From Spongiimicrobium salis (GTDB taxonomy: Bacteria > Bacteroidota > Bacteroidia > Flavobacteriales > Flavobacteriaceae): a DNA stretch of 64,000 nucleotides. Below, in pieces: positions 52,497-62,755 of this stretch. Both the position numbers and the translations under genes were made by a program. Numbering within the stretch: the first letter of the stretch is position 1; every line of letters starts with the position of its first letter. Under the pieces are notes generated by a model. The model was not told the DNA's origin. It did no database searches and was given only the letters and a program-made list of their open reading frames with translations. Location: the NCBI RefSeq assembly GCF_043678055.1, contig NZ_JBHEQA010000003.1, forward strand, positions 434,001-498,000, given 5' to 3'.

Positions 52497-53105
52497 ATGT
52501 TAATTATAGGGATAGCAGGAGGAACAGGTTGTGGAAAAACCACCGTGGTGAACCAGATCATCAATGAATTACCACACGATGAAGTGGGGGTAATTTCACA
52601 GGATTCCTACTATAATGACCTTAGTCATTTGTCGTATGAAGAACGCTCCAACATCAACTTTGACCATCCCAGGGCCATTGATTTTCAATTGCTGACCCAA
52701 CACTTGGAGGAATTGAAACAGGGAAAGGCCATTGATCAACCGGTTTATTCCTTTTCTACCCACAACCGCACTACCGATACGGTGCGTACCCATCCCAAAA
52801 AGGTGATGATCGTAGAAGGAATCCTGATCCTGACCAATCCGGAGATCCGAGAAATGTTCGATATCAAGATTTTTGTGCATACGGATTCCGATGAGCGACT
52901 GATCCGTCGTTTAAAACGGGACATCAGTGAACGGGGGCGCGACCTGGACGAGGTACTCAACCGTTATCAGAATACCCTAAAACCCATGCACAATCAGTTT
53001 ATTGAACCTACCAAAGAATACGCAGATATCATTATCCCCAACAATACCTACAATACCGTAGCCGTTGATATAGTACGAACGATCATCAACGAAAAATTGG
53101 CCTAG
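52491..53105 (+). CDS. udk: Uridine kinase
   Basis: About 204 residues from the ATG at 52491; an ATG two codons later is also possible, and the upstream extension lies in the repeated region. IIGIAGGTGCGKTTVVNQI is the P-loop, DSYYNDLSHLSYEERSNINF the substrate-binding region and RRLKRDISERGRDLDEVLN the lid. It phosphorylates uridine and cytidine in pyrimidine salvage. It begins the core-gene block, followed 16 bases later by the divIC-like gene. Confidence 0.95.
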   Translation: MAMLIIGIAGGTGCGKTTVVNQIINELPHDEVGVISQDSYYNDLSHLSYEERSNINFDHPRAIDFQLLTQHLEELKQGKAIDQPVYSFSTHNRTTDTVRTHPKKVMIVEGILILTNPEIREMFDIKIFVHTDSDERLIRRLKRDISERGRDLDEVLNRYQNTLKPMHNQFIEPTKEYADIIIPNNTYNTVAVDIVRTIINEKLA

Positions 53106-53121
53106 GCCCTAGGGAACAACT

Positions 53122-53466
53122 ATGAATTGGAAAGACCTTAAAAATAAAAGATGGATGGCAGTCGCGGCTATATTTACTAGTACGTATGTACTGGTATTGA
53201 CCGCTTTTGTAATTTGGATGATTTTTTTTGACACCAATTCGCTTCGCATTCATATGGAATTGGAAAAGGAAATTGATAGACTTGAAAAACAGAAGGATTT
53301 CCTCACTAATGAGATAAAAAAAGACAAAAAAATTATTGAAAAATTATCCGATCAAAAGGAATTGGAGAAATTTGCACGAGAACAGTACTACTTAAAGAAA
53401 AAGAACGAAGAAATATACCTGATCGAATATCAGGACAGTTTAAAAACGAAGGAGCATGAGCAGTAG
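53122..53466 (+). CDS. Septum formation initiator, FtsB/DivIC family
   Basis: 114 residues: a short cytoplasmic N-terminus, one membrane helix (VAAIFTSTYVLVLTAFVIWM), then a periplasmic coiled coil (ELEKEIDRLEKQKDFLTNEI) and the conserved DQKELEKFAREQYYLKKKNE. This is the FtsB/DivIC pattern; these proteins form the FtsQ-L-B complex of the divisome. The udk-divIC-mutA-mutB order is common in Flavobacteriaceae. Its stop overlaps the mutA start. Confidence 0.92.
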   Translation: MNWKDLKNKRWMAVAAIFTSTYVLVLTAFVIWMIFFDTNSLRIHMELEKEIDRLEKQKDFLTNEIKKDKKIIEKLSDQKELEKFAREQYYLKKKNEEIYLIEYQDSLKTKEHEQ

Positions 53467-54826
53467 TTTTTTATTTGAAGAATTCCCAAAAGTCTCCCCC
53501 AAAGCCTGGAAGCAAAAAATTCAGGTGGATCTAAAAGGGGCAGACTATAATGACACTTTGGTTTGGGAATCCCCGGAGGGCATCAAGGTAAAACCCTTTT
53601 ATACGGAAGAAGATCGAAAAGCGACTCCCCTTGGACCTTTGGTTCCCGAAAACCCCTGGAAAATTGGACAGGCGATTCATGCGGCCAATGCCACCATGGC
53701 CAATGAAAAAGCCCTGGATGCCCTATCCCGCGGAGCGGAAAGTTTGGTGTTTACAGTTCCTTCGGAAACGATCAATAGCTTGCAATTGTTGAAGGGTATT
53801 GACCTCACTCGGGTATCCGTGCATTTAAAGCTTCAGTTTTTATCCTCGGCCTATGTCGATCAGCTCTTAAAAGCAATTGACAATCCCCAAGCGCTTCTTT
53901 ATATTCATACGGATATCCTTGGCCATCTTACCGGAGAAGGAAACTGGCATACCAATGCGAAAGAAGATCATGAGGCCCTCGATAAGATCCTGGCATTGGA
54001 CACGGCTGTTCCTTTGCTTGGCGTGGATATGGCACGCTATCAGAATGCCGGCGCCACTATGGTACAGCAATTGGCCTACGCCCTTGCCCATGCCAATGAA
54101 TACTTGAATCATGTGGAAGATGCTTCCGGCATACAACCGACCTTTACCGTGGCCGTGGGCACTAATTATTTCTTTGAAATTGCCAAGCTGCGTGCCCTAC
54201 GCATGCTCTGGAAAAGCTTGGCCGCAGCATATCAAAACACACACTCCTGCCATATTCTGGCCTTGCCCACAAAACGCAATAAGACCTTGTACGATTATAA
54301 TGTAAATATGCTGCGCACCACTACGGAATGCATGGCAGCGGTATTGGGCGGAGCGGACACGGTCTGCAACCTGCCCTATGATGCCATTTATCACAAGGAC
54401 AACGCATTTGGGGAACGCATGGCCCGAAATCAATTATTGATCCTAAAAGAAGAGAGTTATTTTGACAAAGTCCACAATCCTGCCGATGGGGCTTATTATA
54501 TAGAATCCTTAACGCAACAATTGGCTGAAAAAGCATTGGGGCTCTTTAAGGATATTGAAAAGCAAGGCGGCTTTTTAAAACAACTCAAAACCCATCAGAT
54601 CCAGAAAAAAATCCAGGAAAGTGCGCAAAAGGAACTGCAAAATTTCGAAGCTGGGAAAGAGGTATTATTGGGAACCAATCTCTATCCCAATACAGAAGAC
54701 CGCATGAATGGAGCATTGGAAATTTTTCCTTTTGTAAAAACCCGTCCACGAAAAACATGGATTCCTCCGATCATCGAAAAACGTTTGGCAGAAAAAGTGG
54801 AACAAGAACGACTAGAGCATGAGTAG
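53456..54826 (+). CDS. mutA: Methylmalonyl-CoA mutase small subunit
   Basis: 456 residues, shorter than the catalytic subunit and lacking a C-terminal B12-binding domain. SPKAWKQKIQVDLKGADYND and WESPEGIKVKPFYTEEDRK start the mutase TIM-barrel. The active-site residues of the large subunit are not conserved, as expected for MutA. It pairs with the next gene, whose start overlaps its end by eight bases, to interconvert succinyl-CoA and (R)-methylmalonyl-CoA. Confidence 0.93.
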   Translation: MSSSFLFEEFPKVSPKAWKQKIQVDLKGADYNDTLVWESPEGIKVKPFYTEEDRKATPLGPLVPENPWKIGQAIHAANATMANEKALDALSRGAESLVFTVPSETINSLQLLKGIDLTRVSVHLKLQFLSSAYVDQLLKAIDNPQALLYIHTDILGHLTGEGNWHTNAKEDHEALDKILALDTAVPLLGVDMARYQNAGATMVQQLAYALAHANEYLNHVEDASGIQPTFTVAVGTNYFFEIAKLRALRMLWKSLAAAYQNTHSCHILALPTKRNKTLYDYNVNMLRTTTECMAAVLGGADTVCNLPYDAIYHKDNAFGERMARNQLLILKEESYFDKVHNPADGAYYIESLTQQLAEKALGLFKDIEKQGGFLKQLKTHQIQKKIQESAQKELQNFEAGKEVLLGTNLYPNTEDRMNGALEIFPFVKTRPRKTWIPPIIEKRLAEKVEQERLEHE

Positions 54827-56957
54827 AAAAGAACTACAACATATCACCTTAGCAGCTACTGCACATACCAATGCAGCAGCGCAGGAAAGCTTCACCACGG
54901 CAGAAGGTATTCCCGTAAAATCGGTTTATACTGCAGAAGACGAAGAAGGCTTGGAGCATTTGGAATTTGCTGCCGGACTCTCCCCTAACCTTCGTGGCCC
55001 CTATTCCACGATGTATGTACGCAGGCCTTGGACGATCCGACAATATGCCGGATTCTCTACTGCTGAAGAGAGTAATGCTTTTTACCGTAGAAATTTGGCG
55101 GCCGGACAAAAAGGATTGTCCATTGCTTTTGACCTTCCCACGCACCGCGGTTACGATAGTGATCATGAACGTGTGGTAGGCGATGTGGGAAAAGCAGGAG
55201 TGGCCATTGATTCTGTGGAGGATATGAAAATTTTGTTCGATGGGATTCCCTTGGATAAGATGTCGGTTTCCATGACTATGAACGGGGCTGTATTGCCCAT
55301 TATGGCCTTCTATATTGCGGCAGCAGAGGAACAAGGTGTAGCTTTGGAACAATTGTCCGGTACTATTCAAAATGATATTCTAAAGGAATTTATGGTGCGG
55401 AATACCTATATCTACCCTCCTACGCCTTCCATGCAGATCATTGCGGATATTTTTGAGTATACCAGTAAATTCATGCCCAAATTCAACAGCATTAGTATTT
55501 CGGGCTATCATATGCAGGAAGCGGGGGCTACGGCCGATATTGAACTGGCCTATACCCTTGCAGACGGACTGGAATATATCAGAACGGGATTAAAATCGGG
55601 TTTGGATATCGATGTCTTTGCGCCTCGGCTCTCCTTTTTCTGGGCCATTGGCATGAATCATTTTATGGAAATCGCTAAAATGCGTGCAGGACGTATGCTT
55701 TGGGCCAAATTGGTAAAGCAGTTCGATCCCAAAAATGCAAAATCCCTGGCGCTACGTACCCATTGTCAGACCAGCGGTTGGAGCCTTACGGAACAAGATC
55801 CTTTTAACAATGTGGCCCGTACCACTATAGAAGCGGCTGCAGCGGCATTTGGGGGCACACAAAGTCTGCACACCAATGCCTTGGACGAAGCCATTGCCCT
55901 ACCTACGGATTTCTCGGCACGAATTGCCCGGAATACACAGATATTCCTGCAACAGGAGACTAAAATTACGAAGACGGTAGATCCTTGGGCAGGAAGCTAC
56001 TATGTGGAACAACTGACCCATGACATTGCGGAAAAAGCCTGGAAATTGATGCAAGAAGTAGAGGAATTGGGCGGTATGACCAAAGCCATTGAGGCGGGAA
56101 TTCCAAAAATGCGCATTGAAGAGGCCGCAGCAAAAAAGCAAGCACGAATCGATAGCACTCAAGATGTTATTGTAGGTGTCAATAAATACCAATTGGAAGA
56201 GGAAGATGACCTCCATATTTTGGAAGTGGACAACCAGGAGGTACGTCGCCAACAATTGGAGCGTTTGGCACAGCTGAAGAAAGAACGGGATCCCCAAGCA
56301 GTAACTCAGGCCCTGGAAGCATTGACGGCCGCTGCCCAACGCAAAACCAAAGATGCCAATGACCCCAGTAATTTACTGGCCTTGGCCGTAGCAGCTGCAA
56401 AAAAAAGAGCTACCTTGGGAGAAATAAGTATGGCCATGGAAGTGGCTTTTGGACGATATAAAGCAAAAATTCAATCTTTTACCGGTGTGTATTCCAAAGA
56501 AATAAAGAATGACGAGAGCTTTGAAAAGGCTCGAAAAATGGCCGATGCTTTTGCAGAAACAGAAGGACGTCGTCCCCGAATCATGATTGCCAAAATGGGA
56601 CAGGATGGCCATGACCGCGGGGCCAAAGTAGTGGCTACAGGCTATGCCGATCTTGGCTTTGATGTTGATATAGGCCCTTTGTTCCAAACCCCCGCAGAAG
56701 CCGCGAAACAGGCCGTAGAGAACGATGTGCATATTTTAGGAGTCTCTTCCCTAGCTGCCGGGCACAAAACCTTGGTACCCCAAGTCTTGGAAGAGCTGAA
56801 AAATTACGGACGGGAAGATATCATGGTCATTGTAGGCGGGGTGATTCCCAAACAGGATTATCAATACCTTTTTGATGCAGGTGCAGTGGCCGTTTTCGGT
56901 CCCGGCTCAAAAATCAGTGAGGCGGCTATTCAGATTTTGGATATTCTTTTGGATTAA
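54819..56957 (+). CDS. mutB: Methylmalonyl-CoA mutase large subunit
   Basis: 712 residues, full length. The barrel domain includes GLSPNLRGPYSTMYVRRPWT, SIAFDLPTHRGYDSD and SISGYHMQEAGA. The C-terminal B12-binding domain has KMGQDGHDRGAKVVATGYAD with the D-x-H-x-x-G cobalt-ligand motif and VSSLAAGHKTL. It is the adenosylcobalamin-dependent catalytic subunit, used for propionate and branched-chain catabolism or succinate-propionate metabolism. Confidence 0.97.
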   Translation: MSRKELQHITLAATAHTNAAAQESFTTAEGIPVKSVYTAEDEEGLEHLEFAAGLSPNLRGPYSTMYVRRPWTIRQYAGFSTAEESNAFYRRNLAAGQKGLSIAFDLPTHRGYDSDHERVVGDVGKAGVAIDSVEDMKILFDGIPLDKMSVSMTMNGAVLPIMAFYIAAAEEQGVALEQLSGTIQNDILKEFMVRNTYIYPPTPSMQIIADIFEYTSKFMPKFNSISISGYHMQEAGATADIELAYTLADGLEYIRTGLKSGLDIDVFAPRLSFFWAIGMNHFMEIAKMRAGRMLWAKLVKQFDPKNAKSLALRTHCQTSGWSLTEQDPFNNVARTTIEAAAAAFGGTQSLHTNALDEAIALPTDFSARIARNTQIFLQQETKITKTVDPWAGSYYVEQLTHDIAEKAWKLMQEVEELGGMTKAIEAGIPKMRIEEAAAKKQARIDSTQDVIVGVNKYQLEEEDDLHILEVDNQEVRRQQLERLAQLKKERDPQAVTQALEALTAAAQRKTKDANDPSNLLALAVAAAKKRATLGEISMAMEVAFGRYKAKIQSFTGVYSKEIKNDESFEKARKMADAFAETEGRRPRIMIAKMGQDGHDRGAKVVATGYADLGFDVDIGPLFQTPAEAAKQAVENDVHILGVSSLAAGHKTLVPQVLEELKNYGREDIMVIVGGVIPKQDYQYLFDAGAVAVFGPGSKISEAAIQILDILLD

Positions 56958-57252
56958 GATTTTCCTTGTTATGGTTAGGGGTTATCTCTCGACTGCGCTC
57001 GAGAAGACAAAATAACTAACAATAGTATTCTTTAATACATTCAATTTCAAACTCAACTTCCAATTCAGATATAAATGTCAGGTCGAGCGCAGTCGAGACC
57101 TAAGATCAACTCGGCAATACTTTTTTGTATATCCCTGAACATCAAGGGTTTTTTCCATCGAACCCATGTTATTTAACGCTTTGTTAACAGCCTTTTTTAG
57201 AATTAAGCCCGATTTTAGAGTATTTTCTAACAGACTAATTCAAGAAAAACAA

Positions 57253-60096
57253 ATGAAACACTATCTCCTAGGGCTACTCGCTACGGCATGCTTCGTAGTG
57301 GGCACTACGGCCCAAATCACCAAAGCACCAGACCAGCAAATCAGTGGGAAAATTGACAGTGATGAGATTCCCAAAGACCCCAACGTTAAAGTAGGAACGC
57401 TTTCCAACGGCTTAACGTATTACATCAGAAACAATGGAAAACCAGAAGATAAAGTCGAGCTGCGACTTGTCGTCAATGCAGGTTCCATTTTGGAAGATGA
57501 TGACCAATTGGGCCTTGCCCATTTTATGGAACACATGAATTTTAACGGTACCAAAAATTTCAAGAAAAATGAAATTGTAGATTACCTTCAGAGCATTGGG
57601 GTAGAATTTGGGGCCGATTTAAATGCCTATACCAGTTTTGATGAAACCGTCTACATTCTTCCCATTCCCAGCAATGACCCGGAAAAACTGGAAAAAGGCT
57701 TTCAAATTTTGGAAGATTGGGCCTTTAATACTTCATTGACCGAAAAAGATATTGACGAAGAGCGCGGGGTGGTATTGGAAGAATACCGCTTGGGTCTCGG
57801 AGCGGATGAACGCATGCGTGCAGGCTATTTGCCCAAAATGATGTACGGATCCAAATATGCGGATCGCCTTCCTATTGGTACTAAGGAAAGTATAGAAAAC
57901 TTCACCTATGAAAGTCTACGTAGATTTCGGGACGATTGGTACCGTCCAGACCTTATGGCCGTAGTTGCTGTTGGGGATTTGGATGTGGCCGAATTGGAAA
58001 AAAAGATCAAGTCCCATTTCGGGAAGCAGCCCGCGGCTAAAAACCCCAGACCTCGTGAAATTTCCAAAGTCCCTAATCACGACGAAACCTTTGTTGCCGT
58101 AGAATCGGACAAGGAGGCGAGTTTTACACGGGTACAGGTGCTGTACAAGGATGGAGCAGAGCCAAAACCCCTACAAACCGTAGGAGATTATAAAAAAGCT
58201 ATGGTGAAAGGACTCTTTGCCCAAATGATCAATAATCGTTTGGATGAACTTCGCAATGGGAACAACCCCCCATTCGTTTTCGGTTTCTCCTTTCATGGAG
58301 GTACTTTTTCCCGTACCAAGGAGGCCTATCAATCTTCCGCCATGACCAGTGAAACGGGGCAAATGGACGCTTTACGGGCCTTATTGACCGAAAACGAGCG
58401 GGTAAAACGCTATGGGTTCCAGGCTGGAGAATTTGAGCGCGCCAAAAAGGACATCATGGCGCGTAAGGAACGTGCTTTCAAAGACAAGGATAAAAGGGAA
58501 TCCAACAGAATTATTGGCGCTTATGTCAACAATTACTTAGAAAAATCTCCCATGGTAAGCGTGGAATGGGATTATGAATTCTACAAGAACGAGCTCAAAA
58601 ATGTAAAAATCGATCAGGTCAATGATTTGATCAATAGCTTTTTACATAAGGACAACCGGGTCATTATTTTGACCGGCCCTGAAAAAGAGGCCTTAAAGAA
58701 AGTGAAGGAAGAAGAAATCTTAAGCATACTGGGTGCCATTGAGGCTTCCAAAGATATTGCCCCGTATGAGGACAAAAGCATTCGATCTGCCTTAATGACC
58801 GAAACACCTGCCAAAGGAAGCATCACTAAGGAAACGATCAATGAGGCCTTAGGATACACCGAATTAACCTTGAGCAATGGCGCCAAGGTAACTTATAAGG
58901 TAACCGACTTTAAAAATGACGAGATTCTGTTTGACTCCTTTAGTTTTGGAGGGTCTTCCCTCTACAGTGATGAAGATTTTAAACGCACCGTATTTGCCAA
59001 TGGCGGGCTTTCCCAAGCTGGGGTAGACGGCCTTAACCTCAACGACCTCAATAAGGTACTTACTGGAAAAATTGTGCGTGTAAACCCTTTTATCGGAGCA
59101 CTTAACGAGGGCTTCAATGGAAGTACGACCCCCAAAGATTTGGAAACCCTATTTCAATTGGTGCATTTGTATTTTACCAAATTAAACAAAGATGACGCTG
59201 CCTTTAAATCCTATACGGACAAGCAGAAAGGATTTTTGACCAACCTCTTGTCCAATCCACAGTTCTACTATCAAAATGAAATGGGGAAATTCAGAAATCA
59301 GGGCAACCCCAGATATGTAGGCTTCCCGACCGCAGCAGCCATGGATGCCGCCGATTATGATTTGGCCTATAAGAAATATCAGGAGCGTTTTGCCGATGCC
59401 GGGGATTTTAACTTCTATTTTGTAGGGAATATCGATCCTGCAAAACTCAAGGAATATGCCGCCACTTACTTGGCCAGTCTCCCTGGAAAAAATAGCAATG
59501 AAAGTTACAAGGTCTCTTCTTTCCGCCCCTTGAGCGGTTCCCATGAAAAAATCGTAAAGAAGGGAAAAGATCCCAAGAGTTTGGTGAATTTGATCTGGAC
59601 CGGAGAAACCTCCTATGACAGCAAAGAGTCCTATTATTTGGCCAGTCTGGGTGAAATTCTTTCCATTAAACTCATTGAAAAACTACGGGAAGAAGAATCG
59701 GGTGTATACGGCGTTGGCGCTAGGGGTAGTATGAACAAGATCCCCTATGGTTCCTTCAATTTTTCCATTAGCTTCCCTTGTGGTCCTGAAAACGTGGATA
59801 AACTTAAGGCGGCCGCCATTGCCGAGGTCAATAAGGTCATTGAAAACGGACCAACCGACAAAGATCTGGCTAAAATCAAGGAATCCCAATTGTTGAAACG
59901 CAAAGAAAACTTAAAGCAAAATCGCTTTTGGCTAAGGAACTTGCGCGCCAAGGATTATCAAAAAAGAAATATTGAAGACAATAGCAGCTTTGAAGAAAAA
60001 GTGAAGGCCCTGAGCAAGGACGACATTCACAAAGTGGCTAAAAAATACCTGACCAAAGGCTATATCACAGGAATCCACCTGCCGGAAGATCAGTAA
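57253..60096 (+). CDS. M16-family zinc metallopeptidase (two-domain, secreted)
   Basis: 947 residues from the ATG at 57253, which begins a clear signal peptide (KHYLLGLLATACFVVGTTAQ); the frame to 57166 adds non-signal sequence. LAHFMEHMNFNGT is the inverted H-x-x-E-H zinc motif, and EERGVVLEEYR supplies the third ligand. Four M16 half-domains follow, the second pair starting at about residue 530, where zinc ligands are lost. This pitrilysin-like arrangement is typical of Bacteroidota periplasmic insulinases. It stands alone between two gaps and ends in a terminator. Confidence 0.93.
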   Translation: MKHYLLGLLATACFVVGTTAQITKAPDQQISGKIDSDEIPKDPNVKVGTLSNGLTYYIRNNGKPEDKVELRLVVNAGSILEDDDQLGLAHFMEHMNFNGTKNFKKNEIVDYLQSIGVEFGADLNAYTSFDETVYILPIPSNDPEKLEKGFQILEDWAFNTSLTEKDIDEERGVVLEEYRLGLGADERMRAGYLPKMMYGSKYADRLPIGTKESIENFTYESLRRFRDDWYRPDLMAVVAVGDLDVAELEKKIKSHFGKQPAAKNPRPREISKVPNHDETFVAVESDKEASFTRVQVLYKDGAEPKPLQTVGDYKKAMVKGLFAQMINNRLDELRNGNNPPFVFGFSFHGGTFSRTKEAYQSSAMTSETGQMDALRALLTENERVKRYGFQAGEFERAKKDIMARKERAFKDKDKRESNRIIGAYVNNYLEKSPMVSVEWDYEFYKNELKNVKIDQVNDLINSFLHKDNRVIILTGPEKEALKKVKEEEILSILGAIEASKDIAPYEDKSIRSALMTETPAKGSITKETINEALGYTELTLSNGAKVTYKVTDFKNDEILFDSFSFGGSSLYSDEDFKRTVFANGGLSQAGVDGLNLNDLNKVLTGKIVRVNPFIGALNEGFNGSTTPKDLETLFQLVHLYFTKLNKDDAAFKSYTDKQKGFLTNLLSNPQFYYQNEMGKFRNQGNPRYVGFPTAAAMDAADYDLAYKKYQERFADAGDFNFYFVGNIDPAKLKEYAATYLASLPGKNSNESYKVSSFRPLSGSHEKIVKKGKDPKSLVNLIWTGETSYDSKESYYLASLGEILSIKLIEKLREEESGVYGVGARGSMNKIPYGSFNFSISFPCGPENVDKLKAAAIAEVNKVIENGPTDKDLAKIKESQLLKRKENLKQNRFWLRNLRAKDYQKRNIEDNSSFEEKVKALSKDDIHKVAKKYLTKGYITGIHLPEDQ

Positions 60097-60430
60097 TCCT
60101 ATTGAACAAGACCAATATAGCGGTCTTACAGCAACATGAGTAGAAACCTCGAATCCTAGGATTCGAGGTTTTTTTATTAGGATAGCGGCTTGCATATAAA
60201 AGCTCCTTCTTATCAATTTATAGGGGAGAATTTCACTTGCCTTGGAAACAAATGCTGCCGTTCGTCGAAAAAAAGCAAAGAGTCTATTTAAGCAAACTCT
60301 GTTAAGCCTCTAATTCACAAAACTTTAACGCCTTTTAACATGGAATGCCCCGCTTGTTCACGAACTGTTAACAAAATACATTTTTTAGCATTGTAAATAG
60401 TTGTATTTTTAACCCCTAACTTACTACCAC
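60097..60430. other. Gap between the M16 peptidase and parA
   Basis: It contains the terminator at 60144-60175 and about 250 bases of AT-rich sequence upstream of parA. I found no clear parS-like palindrome (TGTTTCACGTGAAACA type) in the gap. Confidence 0.5.
60144..60175 (+). terminator. Terminator of the M16 peptidase gene
   Basis: AAACCTCGAATCC and GGATTCGAGGTTT form a perfect 13-bp stem around TA, followed by T. It is an efficient intrinsic terminator. Confidence 0.92.
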
Positions 60431-61204
60431 ATGGGCAAGATTATTGCTATAGCAAATCAGAAAGGCGGAGTGGGAAAAACCACCACTACGGTAAATTTAG
60501 CAGCCTCGCTAGGTGTTCTGGAAAAAAAAGTGTTATTGATCGATGCAGATCCGCAAGCCAACGCCACCTCAGGCTTAGGTATTGAGGTAGATGGCGTGGA
60601 AAACGGTACCTACCAACTGCTGGAACATACCAAGAGTGCCAAGGAAACCATCCTATCTACCTCATCGCCAAATGTAGATCTTATTCCTTCCCATATTGAC
60701 CTTGTAGCCATTGAAATAGAATTGGTGGACAAGGATCAACGGGAATATATGCTGAAAAAAGCCATTGATGCCCTGCGAAATGAATATGATTACATTCTAA
60801 TCGATTGCGCACCTTCCCTTGGCTTACTGACATTAAATGCGCTAACGGCGGCAGATTCTGTCATCATCCCTATCCAATGCGAGTATTTTGCGTTGGAAGG
60901 TTTGGGAAAATTACTGAATACGATCAAGAGCGTTCAAAAAATACACAATTCGGAATTGGATATCGAAGGCTTATTGTTGACCATGTTCGATTCTAGACTG
61001 CGATTATCCAATCAGGTAGTGGAAGAAGTAAAAAAGCACTTTAGCGATATGGTATTCGATACCATTATCCAGCGGAATGTGCGTTTAAGCGAAGCCCCCA
61101 GTTATGGGGAAAGCATCATTAAATATGACGCAAGCAGCAAAGGAGCGGCCAATTATCTAAACTTGGCCAATGAAGTATTGAAGAAGAATAAGGAGAAAGT
61201 ATAA
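60431..61204 (+). CDS. parA: Chromosome partitioning ATPase ParA (Soj)
   Basis: 257 residues. The deviant Walker A box is IANQKGGVGKTTTTVNLAA, Walker A' is VLLIDADPQANATSGLG and Walker B is YILIDCAPSLGLLTLNAL. It is a chromosomal ParA that moves ParB-parS complexes. Its stop codon overlaps the parB start (ATAATGG), so translation is coupled. Confidence 0.97.
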   Translation: MGKIIAIANQKGGVGKTTTTVNLAASLGVLEKKVLLIDADPQANATSGLGIEVDGVENGTYQLLEHTKSAKETILSTSSPNVDLIPSHIDLVAIEIELVDKDQREYMLKKAIDALRNEYDYILIDCAPSLGLLTLNALTAADSVIIPIQCEYFALEGLGKLLNTIKSVQKIHNSELDIEGLLLTMFDSRLRLSNQVVEEVKKHFSDMVFDTIIQRNVRLSEAPSYGESIIKYDASSKGAANYLNLANEVLKKNKEKV

Positions 61205-62106
61205 TGGCGAAAGCAACAAAAAAACAAGCGCTGGGAAGAGGCCTATCTGCCCTGTTAAAGGATCCCGATAACGATATACAATCGGTATCGGATAAGAATG
61301 CCGATAAGGTAGTAGGGAATATTGTGGAATTGGAATTGGGAGCCATTGAAGTAAATCCGTTTCAACCGCGCTCCAATTTTAATGACGAAGCCTTGGAAGA
61401 ACTGGCTACGTCTATCCGGGAATTAGGGGTAATACAGCCCATTACCGTGCGTAAAATAGATTTTAACACCTATCAATTGGTTTCTGGAGAACGCCGTTTC
61501 AGGGCCTCTAAATTAGTAGGTTTAGAAACCATTCCTGCCTATATCCGTATTGCCAATGATCAGGAATCCTTGGAAATGGCCTTGGTGGAAAATATCCAAC
61601 GGCAAGATCTAGACCCCATTGAAATTGCCCTATCCTATCAACGCCTGATCGATGAAATCCAATTGACCCAGGAAAAAATGAGTGATCGTGTCGGAAAAAA
61701 ACGATCTACAATTACCAATTACCTGCGTCTTTTGCGATTAGATCCCATTATCCAAACCGGAATTCGCGATGGTTTTGTGTCCATGGGACATGGAAGGGCG
61801 TTGGTCAATATTGAGAAAAAAGAAGATCAGATTGCGCTTTACGAAAAGATTGTTGGGGAACGCCTCTCCGTTCGAGATACCGAAAGAGCGGTAAAGGCCT
61901 ATCATGAAGGGCCGGATACAACAAAGGCATCTAAGAAGTCCAGTAAAAGCCCCGATTTCATCCATAGCGGAACAAAAACCATCAACGATTATCTTTCCGT
62001 AAAAACAATTATCAATTCTACCGAAAAAGGAAAAGGAAAAATTACGATTCCCTTTGCCTCCAAAGAAGAATTTTTGCGAATACAAAAATTGATTACTGGT
62101 GAATAA
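61204..62106 (+). CDS. parB: Chromosome partitioning protein ParB (Spo0J)
   Basis: 300 residues. KKQALGRGLSALLKD is the usual N-terminus. The CTPase/ParB domain has VNPFQPRSNF, SGERRFRASKLVGLETIPAY and ENIQRQDLDPIEIALSYQRL. A helix-turn-helix (EKMSDRVGKKRSTITNYLRL) follows, then a C-terminal dimerisation region. It binds parS near the origin and works with ParA and SMC. Confidence 0.97.
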   Translation: MAKATKKQALGRGLSALLKDPDNDIQSVSDKNADKVVGNIVELELGAIEVNPFQPRSNFNDEALEELATSIRELGVIQPITVRKIDFNTYQLVSGERRFRASKLVGLETIPAYIRIANDQESLEMALVENIQRQDLDPIEIALSYQRLIDEIQLTQEKMSDRVGKKRSTITNYLRLLRLDPIIQTGIRDGFVSMGHGRALVNIEKKEDQIALYEKIVGERLSVRDTERAVKAYHEGPDTTKASKKSSKSPDFIHSGTKTINDYLSVKTIINSTEKGKGKITIPFASKEEFLRIQKLITGE

Positions 62107-62752
62107 AATTCTTTCTCTTTTTGTTTTCGTACTGCTTTTCACAGGAATGGGCATGGCCCAGGAAGAGAAAAAGCCTGATCAAGAACTGGATTCTTTGGAA
62201 CGAGATTTGCAAGAAGAAGGAATTTTTATTGATGAGGGTATCCGCAAAAAAAACACCAAAGTAAATCCTCTGGCTCCTAGTAAAGCTGCTTTTTATTCAG
62301 CCGTATTTCCCGGACTGGGACAGATTTACAACAAACGGTATTGGAAGGTTCCCATAGTCTACATTGCCCTGGGCATAGGAATCAATCAATATATTGTCAA
62401 TAATGACAACTATAACCTCTTTAGGGATGCTTTTAAAAGAAGGAGAGCCGGCTTTACGGATGACATCTTTTTTGACATCAATATGGATAATGCCCCAGGT
62501 TCGGCCCCCGATTTTTCCGATCAGGTATTGCAAAATCAACAAGAACGCTTTCAACGCAGTAGGGATCTCGCCCTTTTAATCACCGTGGGACTATATGTCC
62601 TCAATGTCATCGATGCCAATGTGGATGCCCACTTGAAACAATTTAATATTAGTGAGGATCTAAGTATGGATATGGAGTTCAATCCCTATATTAATTTAGA
62701 TCCCATAACTGCCAATCCCGTATATGGAATGGCGTTAACCGTAAAGTTTTAA
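62099..62752 (+). CDS. DUF5683 protein, signal peptide, GTG start
   Basis: 217 residues from a GTG at 62099, which overlaps the parB stop. NKILSLFVFVLLFTGMGMAQ is a signal peptide. APSKAAFYSAVFPGLGQIYN and RYWKVPIVYIALGIGINQYI identify DUF5683, a membrane or envelope protein almost always found between parB and dapB in Flavobacteriia. Two or three hydrophobic segments follow. The function is unknown; linkage to chromosome segregation genes is conserved. Confidence 0.88.
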   Translation: MNKILSLFVFVLLFTGMGMAQEEKKPDQELDSLERDLQEEGIFIDEGIRKKNTKVNPLAPSKAAFYSAVFPGLGQIYNKRYWKVPIVYIALGIGINQYIVNNDNYNLFRDAFKRRRAGFTDDIFFDINMDNAPGSAPDFSDQVLQNQQERFQRSRDLALLITVGLYVLNVIDANVDAHLKQFNISEDLSMDMEFNPYINLDPITANPVYGMALTVKF

Positions 62753-62755
62753 TAC

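Noticed and set aside
60097..60430. parS site upstream of parA
   Set aside because: No palindrome close to the ParB consensus was found here.
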